Shown one piece after another: positions 27,994 through 37,070 of a stretch of DNA of 64,000 nt. The notes under the pieces were generated by a model. The model worked only from the letters and a program-made list of their open reading frames with translations. It was not told the origin of the DNA and made no database searches. This DNA is from Sporolactobacillus sp. Y61 (GTDB lineage Bacteria > Bacillota > Bacilli > Bacillales > Sporolactobacillaceae): positions 1-64,000 of the forward strand of contig NZ_CP159510.1 of NCBI RefSeq assembly GCF_040529185.1. Direction: 5' to 3'. Numbering within the stretch: position 1 is the stretch's first letter; each line of letters starts with the position of its first letter. The position numbers were made by a program, and so were the translations under genes.

Positions 27994-29915
27994 ATGAGTA
28001 ACAAAAACATTGTGATCATCGGAGCAGGCTATGCCGGTGTACACGCCACCAAAAAACTGGCCAAAGCGTTCAAAAAAGATGATTCTGTTACCATCACACT
28101 GATTGATCGCCACTCCTACCATACAATGATGACCGAACTGCATGAAGTTGCTGCACATCGGGTAGAGCCTGATGCCATCCAGTTTGATCTGAGAAAACTG
28201 TTCAGAAAGTCTAAAGTCCGGCTGGTAACCGATTCAGTCCGGCAGCTGGACCGTGACAGGAAGACGGTGATTACTGACCACGGCGCCTATCCTTATGATT
28301 ATCTGATTCTCGGTATAGGCGGCGAGCCGAATGATTTTGGTACACCCGGTGTGAAGGAACACGGGTTTACACTCCTGTCCTGGGAAGATGCCGTCAAACT
28401 TCGCCGGCATATTGAAGAAACAGTCAGAAAGGCCGCCACAGTTCACGATGAAGCCAAACGAAAAGCCATGCTGACGTTTGCTGTCTGTGGTTCCGGTTTT
28501 ACCGGCGTGGAAATGATCGGCGAACTCCTTGAATGGAAAAGGGAACTGGCCGCCATCAATAAACTGGATGAAAGCGACATTTCGCTTATTCTTGTTGAAG
28601 CGGTGCCAACCATTTTGAATATGCTTGACCGAAAAGATGCCGGAAAAGCAGAACATTATATGGTGAAAAAAGGAATCAGAATCCTGACAAGTTCACCGAT
28701 CGTCAAAGTCGAAGCTGACCGGATCGTGCTTAAATCGGGCGAAGAAATTCCAACCTATACGCTGATCTGGACAGCCGGCGTCCGGGCCAACTCTGATGTT
28801 AAACCCTTCGGCCTGGCTTCCGCCAAAGCCGGCCGGCTGAAAGTTAACCCGTATTTGGAAGCTGAAGGGATGGAGAACATTTACGTTGTCGGCGACCTCG
28901 CTTACCATGAGGAAGGCGGTAAACCGGTACCGCAGATTGTCGAAGCCGCTGAACAGACCGGCGGTACCGCAGCGAAAAACATTATCGCCTCAATAAACGG
29001 CGGTGAGAAAACGGCCTATCACGGTAAGTACCATGGCGTCATGGTTTCCATCGGTGCGCGCTTCGGTGTCGCCAATCTCATGGGCTGGCGCCTGAGCAGC
29101 TGGTTCGCCAATTTTATGAAACATGTGGTGAACCTGTATTACTTTCTCTGCATCCACAGCGGCTACTATATGTTCCATTACATTATGCATGAATTTTTCC
29201 ATACGAAATATAAACGGAACATTTTCCGTAACTGGTCCGCGCGTTACGGAAACGTTCTCTGGAGTGTCCCGCTGCGCGTCGTTGTCGGCGGTTTCTGGCT
29301 GACCGAAGCCTTTGCGAAAATCTGGGGAGAGGCAACATGGAAAGAGGCAACATCCAGCTGGTCGAAAGTCCATCTGCTGTTTAACGGGATCGGCAAAGAT
29401 TCCTGGCTGACCAGTGATACGGTGAAAATGCCCTTCGACTGGCTGCAGACCACGACAACCGGAGCCAGTCAGGCTGCCGGAAGTAGCAGTGATGCAGCAA
29501 CACAGTGGGCTGCGCCGATTTTCAGTAAAATGCCGGGATGGTTTGAATGGATCATGAAGATCTTGCTTCCGAACGCAGATGTCGCGATTTTCATGCAGAA
29601 GATGATGCTGTTTATCGAACTGGGCATCGGGCTGGCTATTCTGGCCGGGCTTCTGACCTGGATCTGCAGCGCGGCAAGTGCCGGATTCCTTGTCGTCTTC
29701 ATTCTCAGTGCGATGATGGGTTGGGATAAATTCTGGGCTCTTCCGGCATCCATTGCCCTGATGAACGGTTCCGGGCGGACGATTGGCCTTGATTACTGGG
29801 TTGTCCCCTTCTGCAGAAGTTCTTCGGACGCCTGTGGTACGGGAAGTCGCAATCCGTGTACGGGCCTGATCAGAACACCGGCAGCCATACGGACACCACT
29901 TCACGTGGCATGTAA
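27994..29915 (+). CDS. ndh2: EET-type NADH dehydrogenase Ndh2 with C-terminal membrane domain (one-base frameshift near the end)
   Basis: Type II NADH dehydrogenase. ATG 27994 is chosen (CTGGGGGG site). The N-terminal flavoprotein has two nucleotide-binding folds: GAGYAGVHATKKL (FAD) and VCGSGFTGVEMIGELLEW (NADH), plus YVVGDLAYHEEGG. Unlike ordinary NDH-2 it has about 230 extra C-terminal residues with several membrane helices (VVGGFWLTEAFAKIWG; LFIELGIGLAILAGLLTWI), the mark of EET Ndh2. After LDYWVVP the frame as given ends oddly at 29946; adding one C to the run 29805-29808 gives LLQKFFGRLWYGKSQSVYG and a stop at 29915, a far more natural tail. It passes electrons from NADH to the EET quinone. 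First gene of the rightward operon. Confidence 0.92.
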
Positions 29916-29942
29916 AACAGAAATCAGAAAGGACGGGCAGAG

Positions 29943-30359
29943 ATGAAATACGGTTTTTCAATGATCAGACGCTGGGATATCATTATCGTCTGCCTGCTCG
30001 TGCTTTTCTCTTTTCTTCCGTTCGGCATTTTCAGTTACGTTCAGGCAGAGCAAACTTCCGGCGATAGAAGTGAAGTGGCTGTGATTAAGGTTAATAATAA
30101 AAAAGTGAAACAAGTGGTGCTGTCCGGAAACGCGGAGAATCAGATTTTTGATATCCATACTAAAGACGGCGGTGTCAACACCATACAAGTCCGCAACAAC
30201 CGGATCAGGATAAAAAGCGCGAACTGTCCCGACCAGGTCTGCGTCCGGACCGGTTATATTTCCAAACCGGGAGAGACGATTGTCTGCATCCCGCACAAAG
30301 TAGTTATTGAAATTCAGAGTGAAAAAAGCGCTCCGGAGCCGGTAATCATCAGCTCCTGA
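29943..30359 (+). CDS. eetA: EetA, NusG domain II-like membrane-anchored protein
   Basis: A 138-residue protein with one N-terminal membrane helix (DIIIVCLLVLFSFLPFGIF) and an extracytoplasmic NusG-II-like beta domain with CPDQVCVRTGYISKPGETIVC, containing three Cys in the family pattern. It belongs to the family encoded next to ndh2 in Listeria EET loci, needed for EET but of unknown mechanism. AAGGACGG precedes ATG 29943; it is 27 bases after the restored ndh2 stop. Confidence 0.9.
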   Translation: MKYGFSMIRRWDIIIVCLLVLFSFLPFGIFSYVQAEQTSGDRSEVAVIKVNNKKVKQVVLSGNAENQIFDIHTKDGGVNTIQVRNNRIRIKSANCPDQVCVRTGYISKPGETIVCIPHKVVIEIQSEKSAPEPVIISS

Positions 30360-30387
30360 GTTTCTCGGGGATAAGGGGATCTGCATC

Positions 30388-30933
30388 ATGATCATGACAA
30401 AAAATCATCTGTCGGCTTATATGGCTCTCCTCGCTGCGCAATCTGTCATTATCAGCCTGTTTGAGTCGGCCATCCCCTTCCCCTTTGCCGTCGCTCCGGG
30501 CGCGAAACTTGGCCTTGCCAATATCATCACCTGCATGGCATTATATACCCTGTCGGGAAAGAACGCGGCAAAAGTAGTGACCATTCGTCTGATCCTGGCG
30601 ACCCTTCTGAGCGGCACGATTTCAACGTTTATGTACAGTGCGGCCGGTATGATTCTGAGTTTTACAGGCATGTGGGCAGTAAAAAAACTGGGGCCCCGGC
30701 GTGTGAGCCTGATCGGTGTCAGTGCAACAGGCGCCATTTTGCACAATGTCGGTCAGCTGATCGTTGCCAGCTGGATTGCCCGGACCTGGACCGTCCTTCT
30801 TTATCTGCCGGTATTATCTTTCGTCGGCATTCTTGCCGGTGTTGCGATCGGTATCATGGCTAACTATTTACTCACACACGTAGAGAAACTTCAATATTAC
30901 AGATATTTACAAGAAGCCGATGATCGGGCATAG
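30388..30933 (+). CDS. eetB: EetB, Gx transporter family membrane protein
   Basis: A 181-residue membrane protein with about five helices and the family start PFPFAVAPGAKLGLANIITC, typical of the 'Gx transporter'/heptaprenyl synthase component I family, related to ECF S components. In EET loci it is EetB. Role unknown; the S-component likeness suggests substrate binding in the membrane. Two starts, 30388 and 30394, are both possible. Between eetA and the prenyl synthase gene in a tight operon. Confidence 0.9.
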   Translation: MIMTKNHLSAYMALLAAQSVIISLFESAIPFPFAVAPGAKLGLANIITCMALYTLSGKNAAKVVTIRLILATLLSGTISTFMYSAAGMILSFTGMWAVKKLGPRRVSLIGVSATGAILHNVGQLIVASWIARTWTVLLYLPVLSFVGILAGVAIGIMANYLLTHVEKLQYYRYLQEADDRA

Positions 30934-30957
30934 TAGAAAGAGAAAGGGGCGAGAAGG

Positions 30958-31938
30958 ATGCGCGTACATCCGATGTGGGAGGCTTATCCGGAGTTAAAGG
31001 CTGATTTATCAGCCGTACTCGAATTGATCGATTCCCATATCCGTGTTCATGACTCCGCGATTGAACGCAGAATTAAAGACATGATCCGCTCGTCGGGAAA
31101 AATGCTCCGGCCGGCCTATTCGCTCTTATGCTCAAAAATCGGACCGGAGAGAAACAGAAGTCGGGCACTCGCTGTCGCCGCGGCGCTCGAGTGTCTGCAC
31201 ATGGCAACGCTCGTTCATGATGATGTGATTGACCAATCGGATACAAGGCATGGCCGGCCTGCTGTTCATACTTTATATGGAAATAAGATCGCTGTTTATA
31301 CGGGAGATTATCTGTTCAGCCTGTCCTTTTCACTGCTCGCCCGGCATGCCTCTTCACTTCCTCATTTACGTGTCGACGGCATACCGGCCGACAGGATTCT
31401 GGCAGGCGAACTGGAACAGCTGCATGCTGAATTTAAACCGCCATCATCAATCAAAAATTATCTCTCACAAATATCCGGTAAAACGGCTCAGCTGTTTGCG
31501 ATCAGCTGTTATTCCGGAGCGATGGAAAGCCGGAGCAGCTCTTTCTATGCGAATCGCGCTTATAATATGGGGCATGACATCGGCATGGCTTTTCAAATTA
31601 TCGACGATATACTGGATTATCAGGGTAACCGGGACAGGATGGGAAAACCGGTAATGAGTGATCTGCGGCGGGGCATATATACCCTTCCGGTGATCTATAC
31701 GTTCAAAACAGAACCGAAGACCATGCGTCCGCTTCTGGAAAAAAGGGCACATCTGACAGATCAGGAGATCGATACCATTCTGGATTGCATCCATCGCTGC
31801 CGGGGCATTGAACGAGCCAGGGAGCTTGCGAAAAAATATACCCGAAAGGCACTTCAGGAACTGGATCAGTTACCGGAGGGAAAGAATAAAGCAACACTCC
31901 GAAAATTAACGCTTGCACTGCTGGAAAGAAACCGGTAG
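30958..31938 (+). CDS. dmkB: Polyprenyl (heptaprenyl-type) diphosphate synthase, DmkB
   Basis: A 326-residue trans-isoprenyl diphosphate synthase. Both Asp-rich motifs are present: HDDVIDQSDTRHG (about 84) and QIIDDILDYQG (about 216), with GKMLRPAY at the N-terminus and KPVMSDLRRGIYTLPVIY later. It makes the long isoprenoid chain that the DmkA paralogs transfer to the quinone head. Last gene of the rightward EET operon, followed by a strong terminator. Confidence 0.93.
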   Translation: MRVHPMWEAYPELKADLSAVLELIDSHIRVHDSAIERRIKDMIRSSGKMLRPAYSLLCSKIGPERNRSRALAVAAALECLHMATLVHDDVIDQSDTRHGRPAVHTLYGNKIAVYTGDYLFSLSFSLLARHASSLPHLRVDGIPADRILAGELEQLHAEFKPPSSIKNYLSQISGKTAQLFAISCYSGAMESRSSSFYANRAYNMGHDIGMAFQIIDDILDYQGNRDRMGKPVMSDLRRGIYTLPVIYTFKTEPKTMRPLLEKRAHLTDQEIDTILDCIHRCRGIERARELAKKYTRKALQELDQLPEGKNKATLRKLTLALLERNR

Positions 31939-31957
31939 CTGATTATATTCATATTCA

Positions 31958-31993
31958 GGGCTGCGGACAGTCACATATCCGCAGCCCTTTTTG
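31958..31993 (+). terminator. Terminator of the ndh2 operon
   Basis: GGGCTGCGGA pairs with TCCGCAGCCC, followed by TTTTTGTTTT. Confidence 0.93.
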
Positions 31994-32036
31994 TTTTACC
32001 GGTCGCCTTAATGATCTACATAAACAACACTTCGTT

Positions 32037-32111
32037 TCAGTGCGCGTCCATCCGTTTGATCGTGGCCGTTTGCCCTTTATCACTTTCAGAAGCTGCATGC
32101 AGAATCACAGA
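32037..32111 (-). pseudogene. Remnant of a BceS-type histidine kinase 3' end
   Basis: The last 24 codons of this minus-strand frame read HAASESDKGQTATIKRMDAH, clearly related to the end of the kinase at 40666 (HVASEIDKGTTVMIKRRDTD). Upstream sequence to 32270 has no kinase motif. It is a scar of a lost or moved kinase gene. Confidence 0.5.
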
Positions 32112-32400
32112 ATAAAGCCGAAAATAAAATCTCCATAAAGACAGACAATCCCCTGCTGGGTGAAATACAGCTAATCCAAAAATTAAGGATCCCCATTTCT
32201 GCAGATTCAAAATAGATTCAGAGCGCCTGTAGTTTCGTGAAGACAAACTTATATGAAGAAACTGAATCACTTACTCATGACTGAAGTCACGAGTGTGCGT
32301 TCGCAACAAATCAACATCCTAGACAGATGTTTTCTCCGGAATTAAACTAGAATCTGTATCTATTTTAAACCACTCGTCATGGGAGAAAGGAGTCTGCGAC

Positions 32401-33624
32401 ATGATGCACAATCCAACAGGAAAAAAACGTTTGGTACTCGTCCTGCTTCTGGGGATGCTCGGCCTGTTAGGCCCGTTTAATATTGATCTGTATTTACCTG
32501 GTTTCCCTGATATTTCGCGTGATTTACATGCGAATGCTTCACTGGTCCAGCTGAGTTTGACCGCTTGTCTGATTGATTGGACTGACAATTGGTCAGGTTG
32601 TTGTCGGGCCGATCAGTGATGCACAGGGAAGAAGAAAGCCCTTATTAATTTCTATTTCTCTATTTGCTCTCACATCGCTGCTCTGTGCTTTTGCACCTGA
32701 TATTTTCACGTTGGTGATCGCCCGGTTTTTGCAGGGATTCACGGCTTCGGCCGGTGTTGTCCTGTCCCGCGCGGTCGTGCGTGATGTGTTCAGCGGACGG
32801 GAAATGACGAGGTTCTTTTCTGTTTTAATGGTCATCAATGCGGTGGCACCAATGATCGCCCCGATGATTGGCGGGGCTATTTTACTGCTGCCGTTTGCGA
32901 CGTGGCACACCATTTTCTTTTTTTTGTGCCTGGTCGGCCTGCTTATTGCTCTGATCGTGGCCTTGCAGTTAAAAGAAACCCTTCCCCGGAGAAGCGTATT
33001 TCCGGTTCAGTCGGTGAATCCGTTCGCGTTATGGGAGGGCTGCTTCATGATCGGACATTTATCGGTTACGCCTTAACGGTTGGATTCATACATGGAGGCA
33101 GCTTTGCTTACGTATCAGGAACGCCATTTGTCTATCAGGACATTTACGGGGTCTCGCCACAGGTCTTCAGTGTCCTCTACGGTCTGAATGGTTTAGCGAT
33201 TATTATAGGAAGTTATATCATTGGGCGCCTCAGCGACCGGTTTCACGAATGGAATCTGCTCCGAGTCGGCGTGATGATTTCAATCAGTGCTACTGCACTG
33301 CTTCTTGTCATGACAATGATCCATGGACCGCTGGCAAGCCTGGTTCTGCTCATTTTTATCTACATGATATCTATTGGTATGACCGTTACCAGTACGTTTA
33401 CGCTGGGAATGAAAAATCAGGGGCGGCATGCGGGAAGCGCCAGTGCGGTACTGGGCATGCTTCCTCTCCTGCTCGGTTCGATTGTCTCGCCCCTTGTCGG
33501 TATTAATGAATCGACTGCTGTACCGATGGGCGCGATCTTATTTGCTACCTCGTTCATTGGTTCGGTCGTGTTCTTTAAACTGACCAAAACCAAAAGGAAA
33601 CGGACGCAACCCGTACATGGATGA
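32401..33624 (+). pseudogene. Bcr/CflA-type MFS drug efflux transporter, two frameshifts
   Basis: Three plus-strand frames join into a 12-helix major facilitator transporter of the Bcr/CflA type. ATG 32401 follows AGAAAGGAG. The first part has NIDLYLPGFPDI; a tandem GATT duplication (32571-32578) then shifts frame. The middle part has GPISDAQGRRKPLL and RFLQGFTASAGVVLSRAVVRD; a missing C at 32984-32987 shifts again. The last part has GTPFVYQDIYGVSPQVFS and runs to 33624. The C-run lesion fits sequencing error, but the 4-base duplication is a typical slippage mutation, so the gene may be truly inactive. Confidence 0.85.
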
Positions 33625-33805
33625 AACTGTTTCTCCATCCATAACCGTCCGGATCATGAGTATCAGATGTTTTGCTTCATCGACTAAAAGTCCCGGCTCG
33701 GCTAACGTCCCTTCCGCTGATCCGGCAGAATTTGCGGCACGGTGACATTCCGGGTGAACACCGAATAACCTGGTCAGCATTTCATGGATTGTACGAACAG
33801 TCTCA

Positions 33806-33870
33806 ATGATAGAGGAGGCAGTTCACACTGCCGGCCTCTCACACCGCCGTATACGGATCCGTATACGGCG
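33806..33870 (-). mobile_element. Group II intron 3'-end remnant
   Basis: On the minus strand a perfect 26-base palindrome (33845-33870, core TATACGGATCCGTATA) is followed by GGTGTGAGAGG, a short stem CGGCAG/CTGCC and TCCTCTATC. This matches the usual 3' end of bacterial group II introns (domain IV/V region: ...ACGGTGGTGTGAGAGG...CCTCCTAC). No intron-encoded reverse transcriptase remains. It is a truncated relic. Confidence 0.5.
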
Positions 33871-33897
33871 ATTCAATAACTTAGCACTTTGAACAGG

Positions 33898-33939
33898 CTG
33901 GAGCATCCTGGAAAGGTTAAATAATCCAGGATGCTCCAG
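33898..33939. repeat. Perfect 15-bp inverted repeat
   Basis: CTGGAGCATCCTGGA and TCCAGGATGCTCCAG flank a 12-base loop. No T run follows, so a terminator is doubtful; it may be the end of a lost mobile element. Confidence 0.6.
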
Positions 33940-34070
33940 CTAATAATTATTGACATCTACTTCATTACTAACTATATTGAAATAGTATTAAACTTTTCTG
34001 AATTCTCGATATTATCTTATTAGGTAAAAAAGCTAGCCTATTTGTACAGTTCAGGAAAAGGAGAAGAAAA

Positions 34071-34340
34071 ATGGCTGGAAAAACAGCAAGTCATATAAAT
34101 AACGATGCTCGCCCTTTAACAGATACTTTTAAGACATTAATATCTATTAGAAATTATCGTCTTTTAATTTCAGGTCAGCTTGTATCACTATTGGGTGACG
34201 GCGTTCAAATTCTTTCTCTTGTTTGGACAATGAAAGTATTAACAGGTTCTTCTGTACAAATGGCTTTTGTCTTGGTGGCTGATACTATTCCAATGATTAT
34301 TTTCGGAATATTTTCCGGGGTCATTATAGACAGGGGAAAT
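34071..34340 (+). pseudogene. Truncated MFS transporter (N-terminal fragment)
   Basis: ATG 34071 follows GGAAAAGGAGAAG. About 90 codons encode the first two or three helices of a macrolide-efflux-like MFS protein (RNYRLLISGQLVSLLGDGVQ, IPMIIFGIFSGVIIDR). After about 34340 the homology stops; the frame runs to 34385 in sequence that belongs to the opposite-strand gene. The rest of the transporter is gone. Confidence 0.75.
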
Positions 34341-35136
34341 CAAATAATTCCCCGAACAAACCGTAGAATGACAAAAAGGGGGTAAGATAATTGATCAGTT
34401 CCTCCCATTCATCTGGGAGTCCATGGCGGTTATAATAGCACTTAATGGTTTGATTACCATTGTGCCGCGTTAACTCGATGGATAACCTTGGCGTTTTATC
34501 ATCGCTATTCGTGTCGGTAAAATTAAATTCCTCAAAATAGCTTTCACAGTTGTCCAAAAGATCGCGGACACCATCCCGCACATAATATTCGTGCGTAACC
34601 AAGCAGCCACTTCCGATGCCTTTCTTATAGGTTAGTGTTTCCGTTTTTCTGTAGATGATTAGTTTTTCCGAATAGTCCCCTATAAAGTTTGATGGTATAT
34701 TTGGAGCTGTTGATTCAGGATTCATCTGCCTGAGGCGATGATAATTTAATTCGATATGTTCCAGTTGCTCTGCATCGATCAGTGCGGCTTCCGGGGCAAG
34801 GCGATCCATGACTTCGATAAAATCATCCCAATTAGGCGGATAGGCGTTATCCCCTGATATGTGGCGACATTGTTTGCCAATTTCTTTATACTCGAGCCTC
34901 CACTGCGTCCCATCACAGATTGCAAAGTCCGGACTGTAATCGCCTTGCCAACGTTTGATCTGTAGCTTTGCAAGACTTGTCAGCCACGCATCACTGATCT
35001 TCTTTGGGACATTTACACTGTCAATCGTGGTTCCAAATAGTTCCGTGGTACTGACGGAATAAGAAATATGCCCTTCTTGCAGGCGAACACTGACAGAAGT
35101 AGAACCACCAAAGAAACCTCCGATTTCAATATGCAC
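34324..35136 (-). CDS. Unknown protein, 270 aa, between two truncated genes
   Basis: A long minus-strand frame with natural-looking protein (MHIEIGGFFGGSTSVSVRLQ..., DFAICDGTQWRLEYKEIGKQ, PPNWDDFIEVMDRLAPEAAL, FIGDYSEKLIIYRKTET). Predicted soluble, rich in acidic and aromatic residues, no signal peptide. I do not recognise it. Its last residues (GELFDFPCL) lie in the sequence of the truncated MFS gene, so the true C-terminus may have been lost. It appears to have arrived with an insertion that cut an MFS gene on one side and a DUF2726-like gene on the other. Confidence 0.6.
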   Translation of the reverse strand: MHIEIGGFFGGSTSVSVRLQEGHISYSVSTTELFGTTIDSVNVPKKISDAWLTSLAKLQIKRWQGDYSPDFAICDGTQWRLEYKEIGKQCRHISGDNAYPPNWDDFIEVMDRLAPEAALIDAEQLEHIELNYHRLRQMNPESTAPNIPSNFIGDYSEKLIIYRKTETLTYKKGIGSGCLVTHEYYVRDGVRDLLDNCESYFEEFNFTDTNSDDKTPRLSIELTRHNGNQTIKCYYNRHGLPDEWEELINYLTPFLSFYGLFGELFDFPCL

Positions 35137-35261
35137 GTGACCGCATGAAGGATCATATTTTAAGTCTTTACGGTATTCCTTTCATGCGTTTTGCAACAAA
35201 TGGAAGTGAAGAGATCACACAAATAGAACAGGCTTTAGATGGTTATGAGAAAAACAGATAG
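35136..35261 (+). pseudogene. C-terminal fragment of a DUF2726-like protein
   Basis: Plus-strand codons read DRMKDHILSLYGIPFMRF and NGSEEITQIEQAL before a stop at 35261. This is the pattern seen at the end of DUF2726 nuclease-fold proteins. No start or N-terminal part exists; the fragment begins exactly where the opposite-strand unknown gene starts. Confidence 0.5.
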
Positions 35262-35352
35262 AAAACAGAGACTTTTAATTCTAGCAGCAGTAAGCCCTAT
35301 TGAGAGTATCTCCGATGGCATTTAATCCAGAAACATCCTGATTGAAAACTCC

Positions 35353-35402
35353 AATAGCCATTGAAAATGATTTGTAAAAGAACAGCAGATTCAATGGCTA
35401 TT
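35353..35402. repeat. Inverted repeat, possible terminator
   Basis: AATAGCCATTGAA and TTCAATGGCTATT are perfect 13-base arms with a 24-base loop, followed by TT. It may end transcription from either side. Confidence 0.5.
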
Positions 35403-35691
35403 TGCGATTAGTTTCTTGTACGCAGATGAATGGTAAGATTATCGATGTCTTGTTTCAATAGGTGTGTCAGCCAGTTGTGCCGCTCGTTTACATCCGTGTA
35501 ACCAAGCCTTGTCTTCACACTTACGGACAGTCCCCTGCTTTTGTGGCTTGGATTAAATCTGCTGCAACTTCGGGACGCAGGATAAGGCCGCTACCCATTC
35601 CATTCGCCGTCACATTTTCCATACAACATATGCGCTATGATTGCACATCGCAATACAATCGAATATAATTGTGGTACAGGAGGTGTTTCAA

Positions 35692-35997
35692 ATGACAAGA
35701 ACTTCAAACATTTTCGCCCGCGTTGAACCTGAAATTAAGGAGCAGGCTGAGCAAGTGCTGAAGCAGCTCGGTATTCCCATGTCCAACGCGATCAGTCTTT
35801 TTCTGCGTCAGGTTGTGCTGCAGCGCGGGATTCCCTTCGATATAAAACTGTCCGAAAACAAGCCACTCACTTTCGGATCTCTCAATGAAAAGACGTTCAA
35901 CGCTGAAATTGAAAAAGGACTAGCTGACCTGACCGCCGGGAGAATTACATCGGCTGACCACGTCGCCGAGAAGATGAGACAGGATTATGGCAAATGA
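35692..35997 (+). CDS. RelB/DinJ-family antitoxin
   Basis: A 101-residue ribbon-helix-helix antitoxin. ATG 35692 lies behind AGGAGGTG; a -10-like TATAAT is at about 35664. The N-terminal motif is SNIFARVEPEIKEQAEQVLK with GIPMSNAISLFLRQVV, the DinJ pattern. It binds and neutralises the toxin encoded next and usually represses its own promoter. Stop overlaps the toxin start by 4 bases (ATGA). Confidence 0.9.
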   Translation: MTRTSNIFARVEPEIKEQAEQVLKQLGIPMSNAISLFLRQVVLQRGIPFDIKLSENKPLTFGSLNEKTFNAEIEKGLADLTAGRITSADHVAEKMRQDYGK

Positions 35998-36311
35998 GTC
36001 AATGGAAGATTGTATATACCGTTCAAGCGGAACGAGACCTGCATGACATTTATGAATATATTGCCCTCTCACTGCTGAATCCGGAAATTGCGAAAAAACA
36101 AACCCAACGTATAATGAACGCAGCGTCTAAATTGGATGAGATGCCGTTTCGTTTTTCTCTTTATAATAAGGAACCATGGCATAGCAAGGGTCTCCGCGTC
36201 CTACCCGTGGATAATTATCTTGTCTTTTATCTGACAGTGGAACCAATGAAAATCGTGGTAATCGTCCGTATCATGTATAGCGGGCGTAATACTGAGACAC
36301 AGTTGCGGTAA
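35994..36311 (+). CDS. RelE/ParE-superfamily toxin
   Basis: A 105-residue toxin of the RelE/ParE fold: WKIVYTVQAERDLHDIYEYI at the N-terminus and GLRVLPVDNYLVFYLTVE with VVIVRIMYSGRN at the end, closest in pattern to ParE/YoeB-like proteins of the 'plasmid stabilisation' family. Translationally coupled to the antitoxin. Whether it cleaves mRNA or blocks gyrase cannot be told. Confidence 0.88.
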   Translation: MSQWKIVYTVQAERDLHDIYEYIALSLLNPEIAKKQTQRIMNAASKLDEMPFRFSLYNKEPWHSKGLRVLPVDNYLVFYLTVEPMKIVVIVRIMYSGRNTETQLR

Positions 36312-36865
36312 GTTAAAAAAACTGTGAAACGGTAAGGATTCTAAGGATAGCGACGATGCGATCAAGCGCATGAACCGCCGTGAGCTGCTTCTTAAAATCT
36401 CCTCCATGTGCTTGCCTTTTGCCAATTCATCCACAAGTATGTCAATTTATCTGATTTTCTGCATGCGCGGTTCTTTGATTTCCTCGACTCGATGTCCGCA
36501 AATTACATCTGAAATTTAGGCAGCGTAATTTCTCTTTATCGTTTAATACTTCCTGAATGTCAACGAATTGGTTCACCTCACCAACAATCGAAATACTAAC
36601 TTTACGATGCGGGACTGCTTGTGGATGGATAGCCCCTACTCATGCCTGGTAGTTACATTTCTTCTCAATAACCTCAAACATAAAGCCACTGTAAAAAAGG
36701 CAGGAATAAAGTCCAGCTTCTCTCCATTTACAAAGGGTGGCAGGCAAGATAGCCCAGCTTTTCTCCATTTATATTTTGGCTTTTTGACCGATCAAAAAGC
36801 CTGTCTCGCCAGGGTTTTCATTTCACTTCCTATAAAATGTTTTCCTTTAATTGAGTTACGAGCAA
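36312..36865. other. Gene-poor region with traces of decay
   Basis: No credible full gene. Near 36345-36390 the plus strand reads DAIKRMNRRELL, like the start of short coiled-coil proteins ('MNRRELL'), then loses frame. The rest shows nothing I can support. Confidence 0.35.
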
Positions 36866-37070
36866 AAAAGTAAAATAAGAGGATTTTTTCCGGTTAGATG
36901 TAGAACGGAACGCTCTTCGGGGGTATATAAGCGGAGGTTTTCCGACTATGCAAAGCAAAAGTCCTCATTTTCACGTTTTTCAAGTCAACAGGCGGAATCT
37001 CTCCGTCTATTTCAGCTATTCTTCATTTTGTTCACTAAAAGTAAGCGGAACTTTTCCGTCTATTCATCTG
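36866..37070 (-). repeat. About 200-bp interspersed repeat with palindromic cores, copy B
   Basis: The reverse complement aligns end to end with 14941-15137: the same order of four palindromes (TAGACGGAAAAGTTCCGCTTA, TAGACGGAGAGATTCCGCC, then GTCGGAAAACCTCCGCTTAT and CCGGAAAAAATCCTCTTATT) and similar spacers. Inserted in a decayed region. Confidence 0.85.

Noticed and set aside
29943..29946. ATGA overlap as evidence that the given ndh2 end is correct
   Set aside because: The repaired frame gives a family-like C-terminus and eetA has its own ribosome binding site; the overlap is best seen as chance.
28990..29961. 323-codon frame antisense to ndh2
   Set aside because: Composition (many His, Cys, Pro, Arg) is typical of an antisense shadow; ndh2 has clear motifs on the other strand.
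33538..33780. 80-codon minus-strand frame downstream of the MFS pseudogene
   Set aside because: Part of it looks protein-like, but it has no start site, runs into the antisense of the MFS gene, and no family was recognised.
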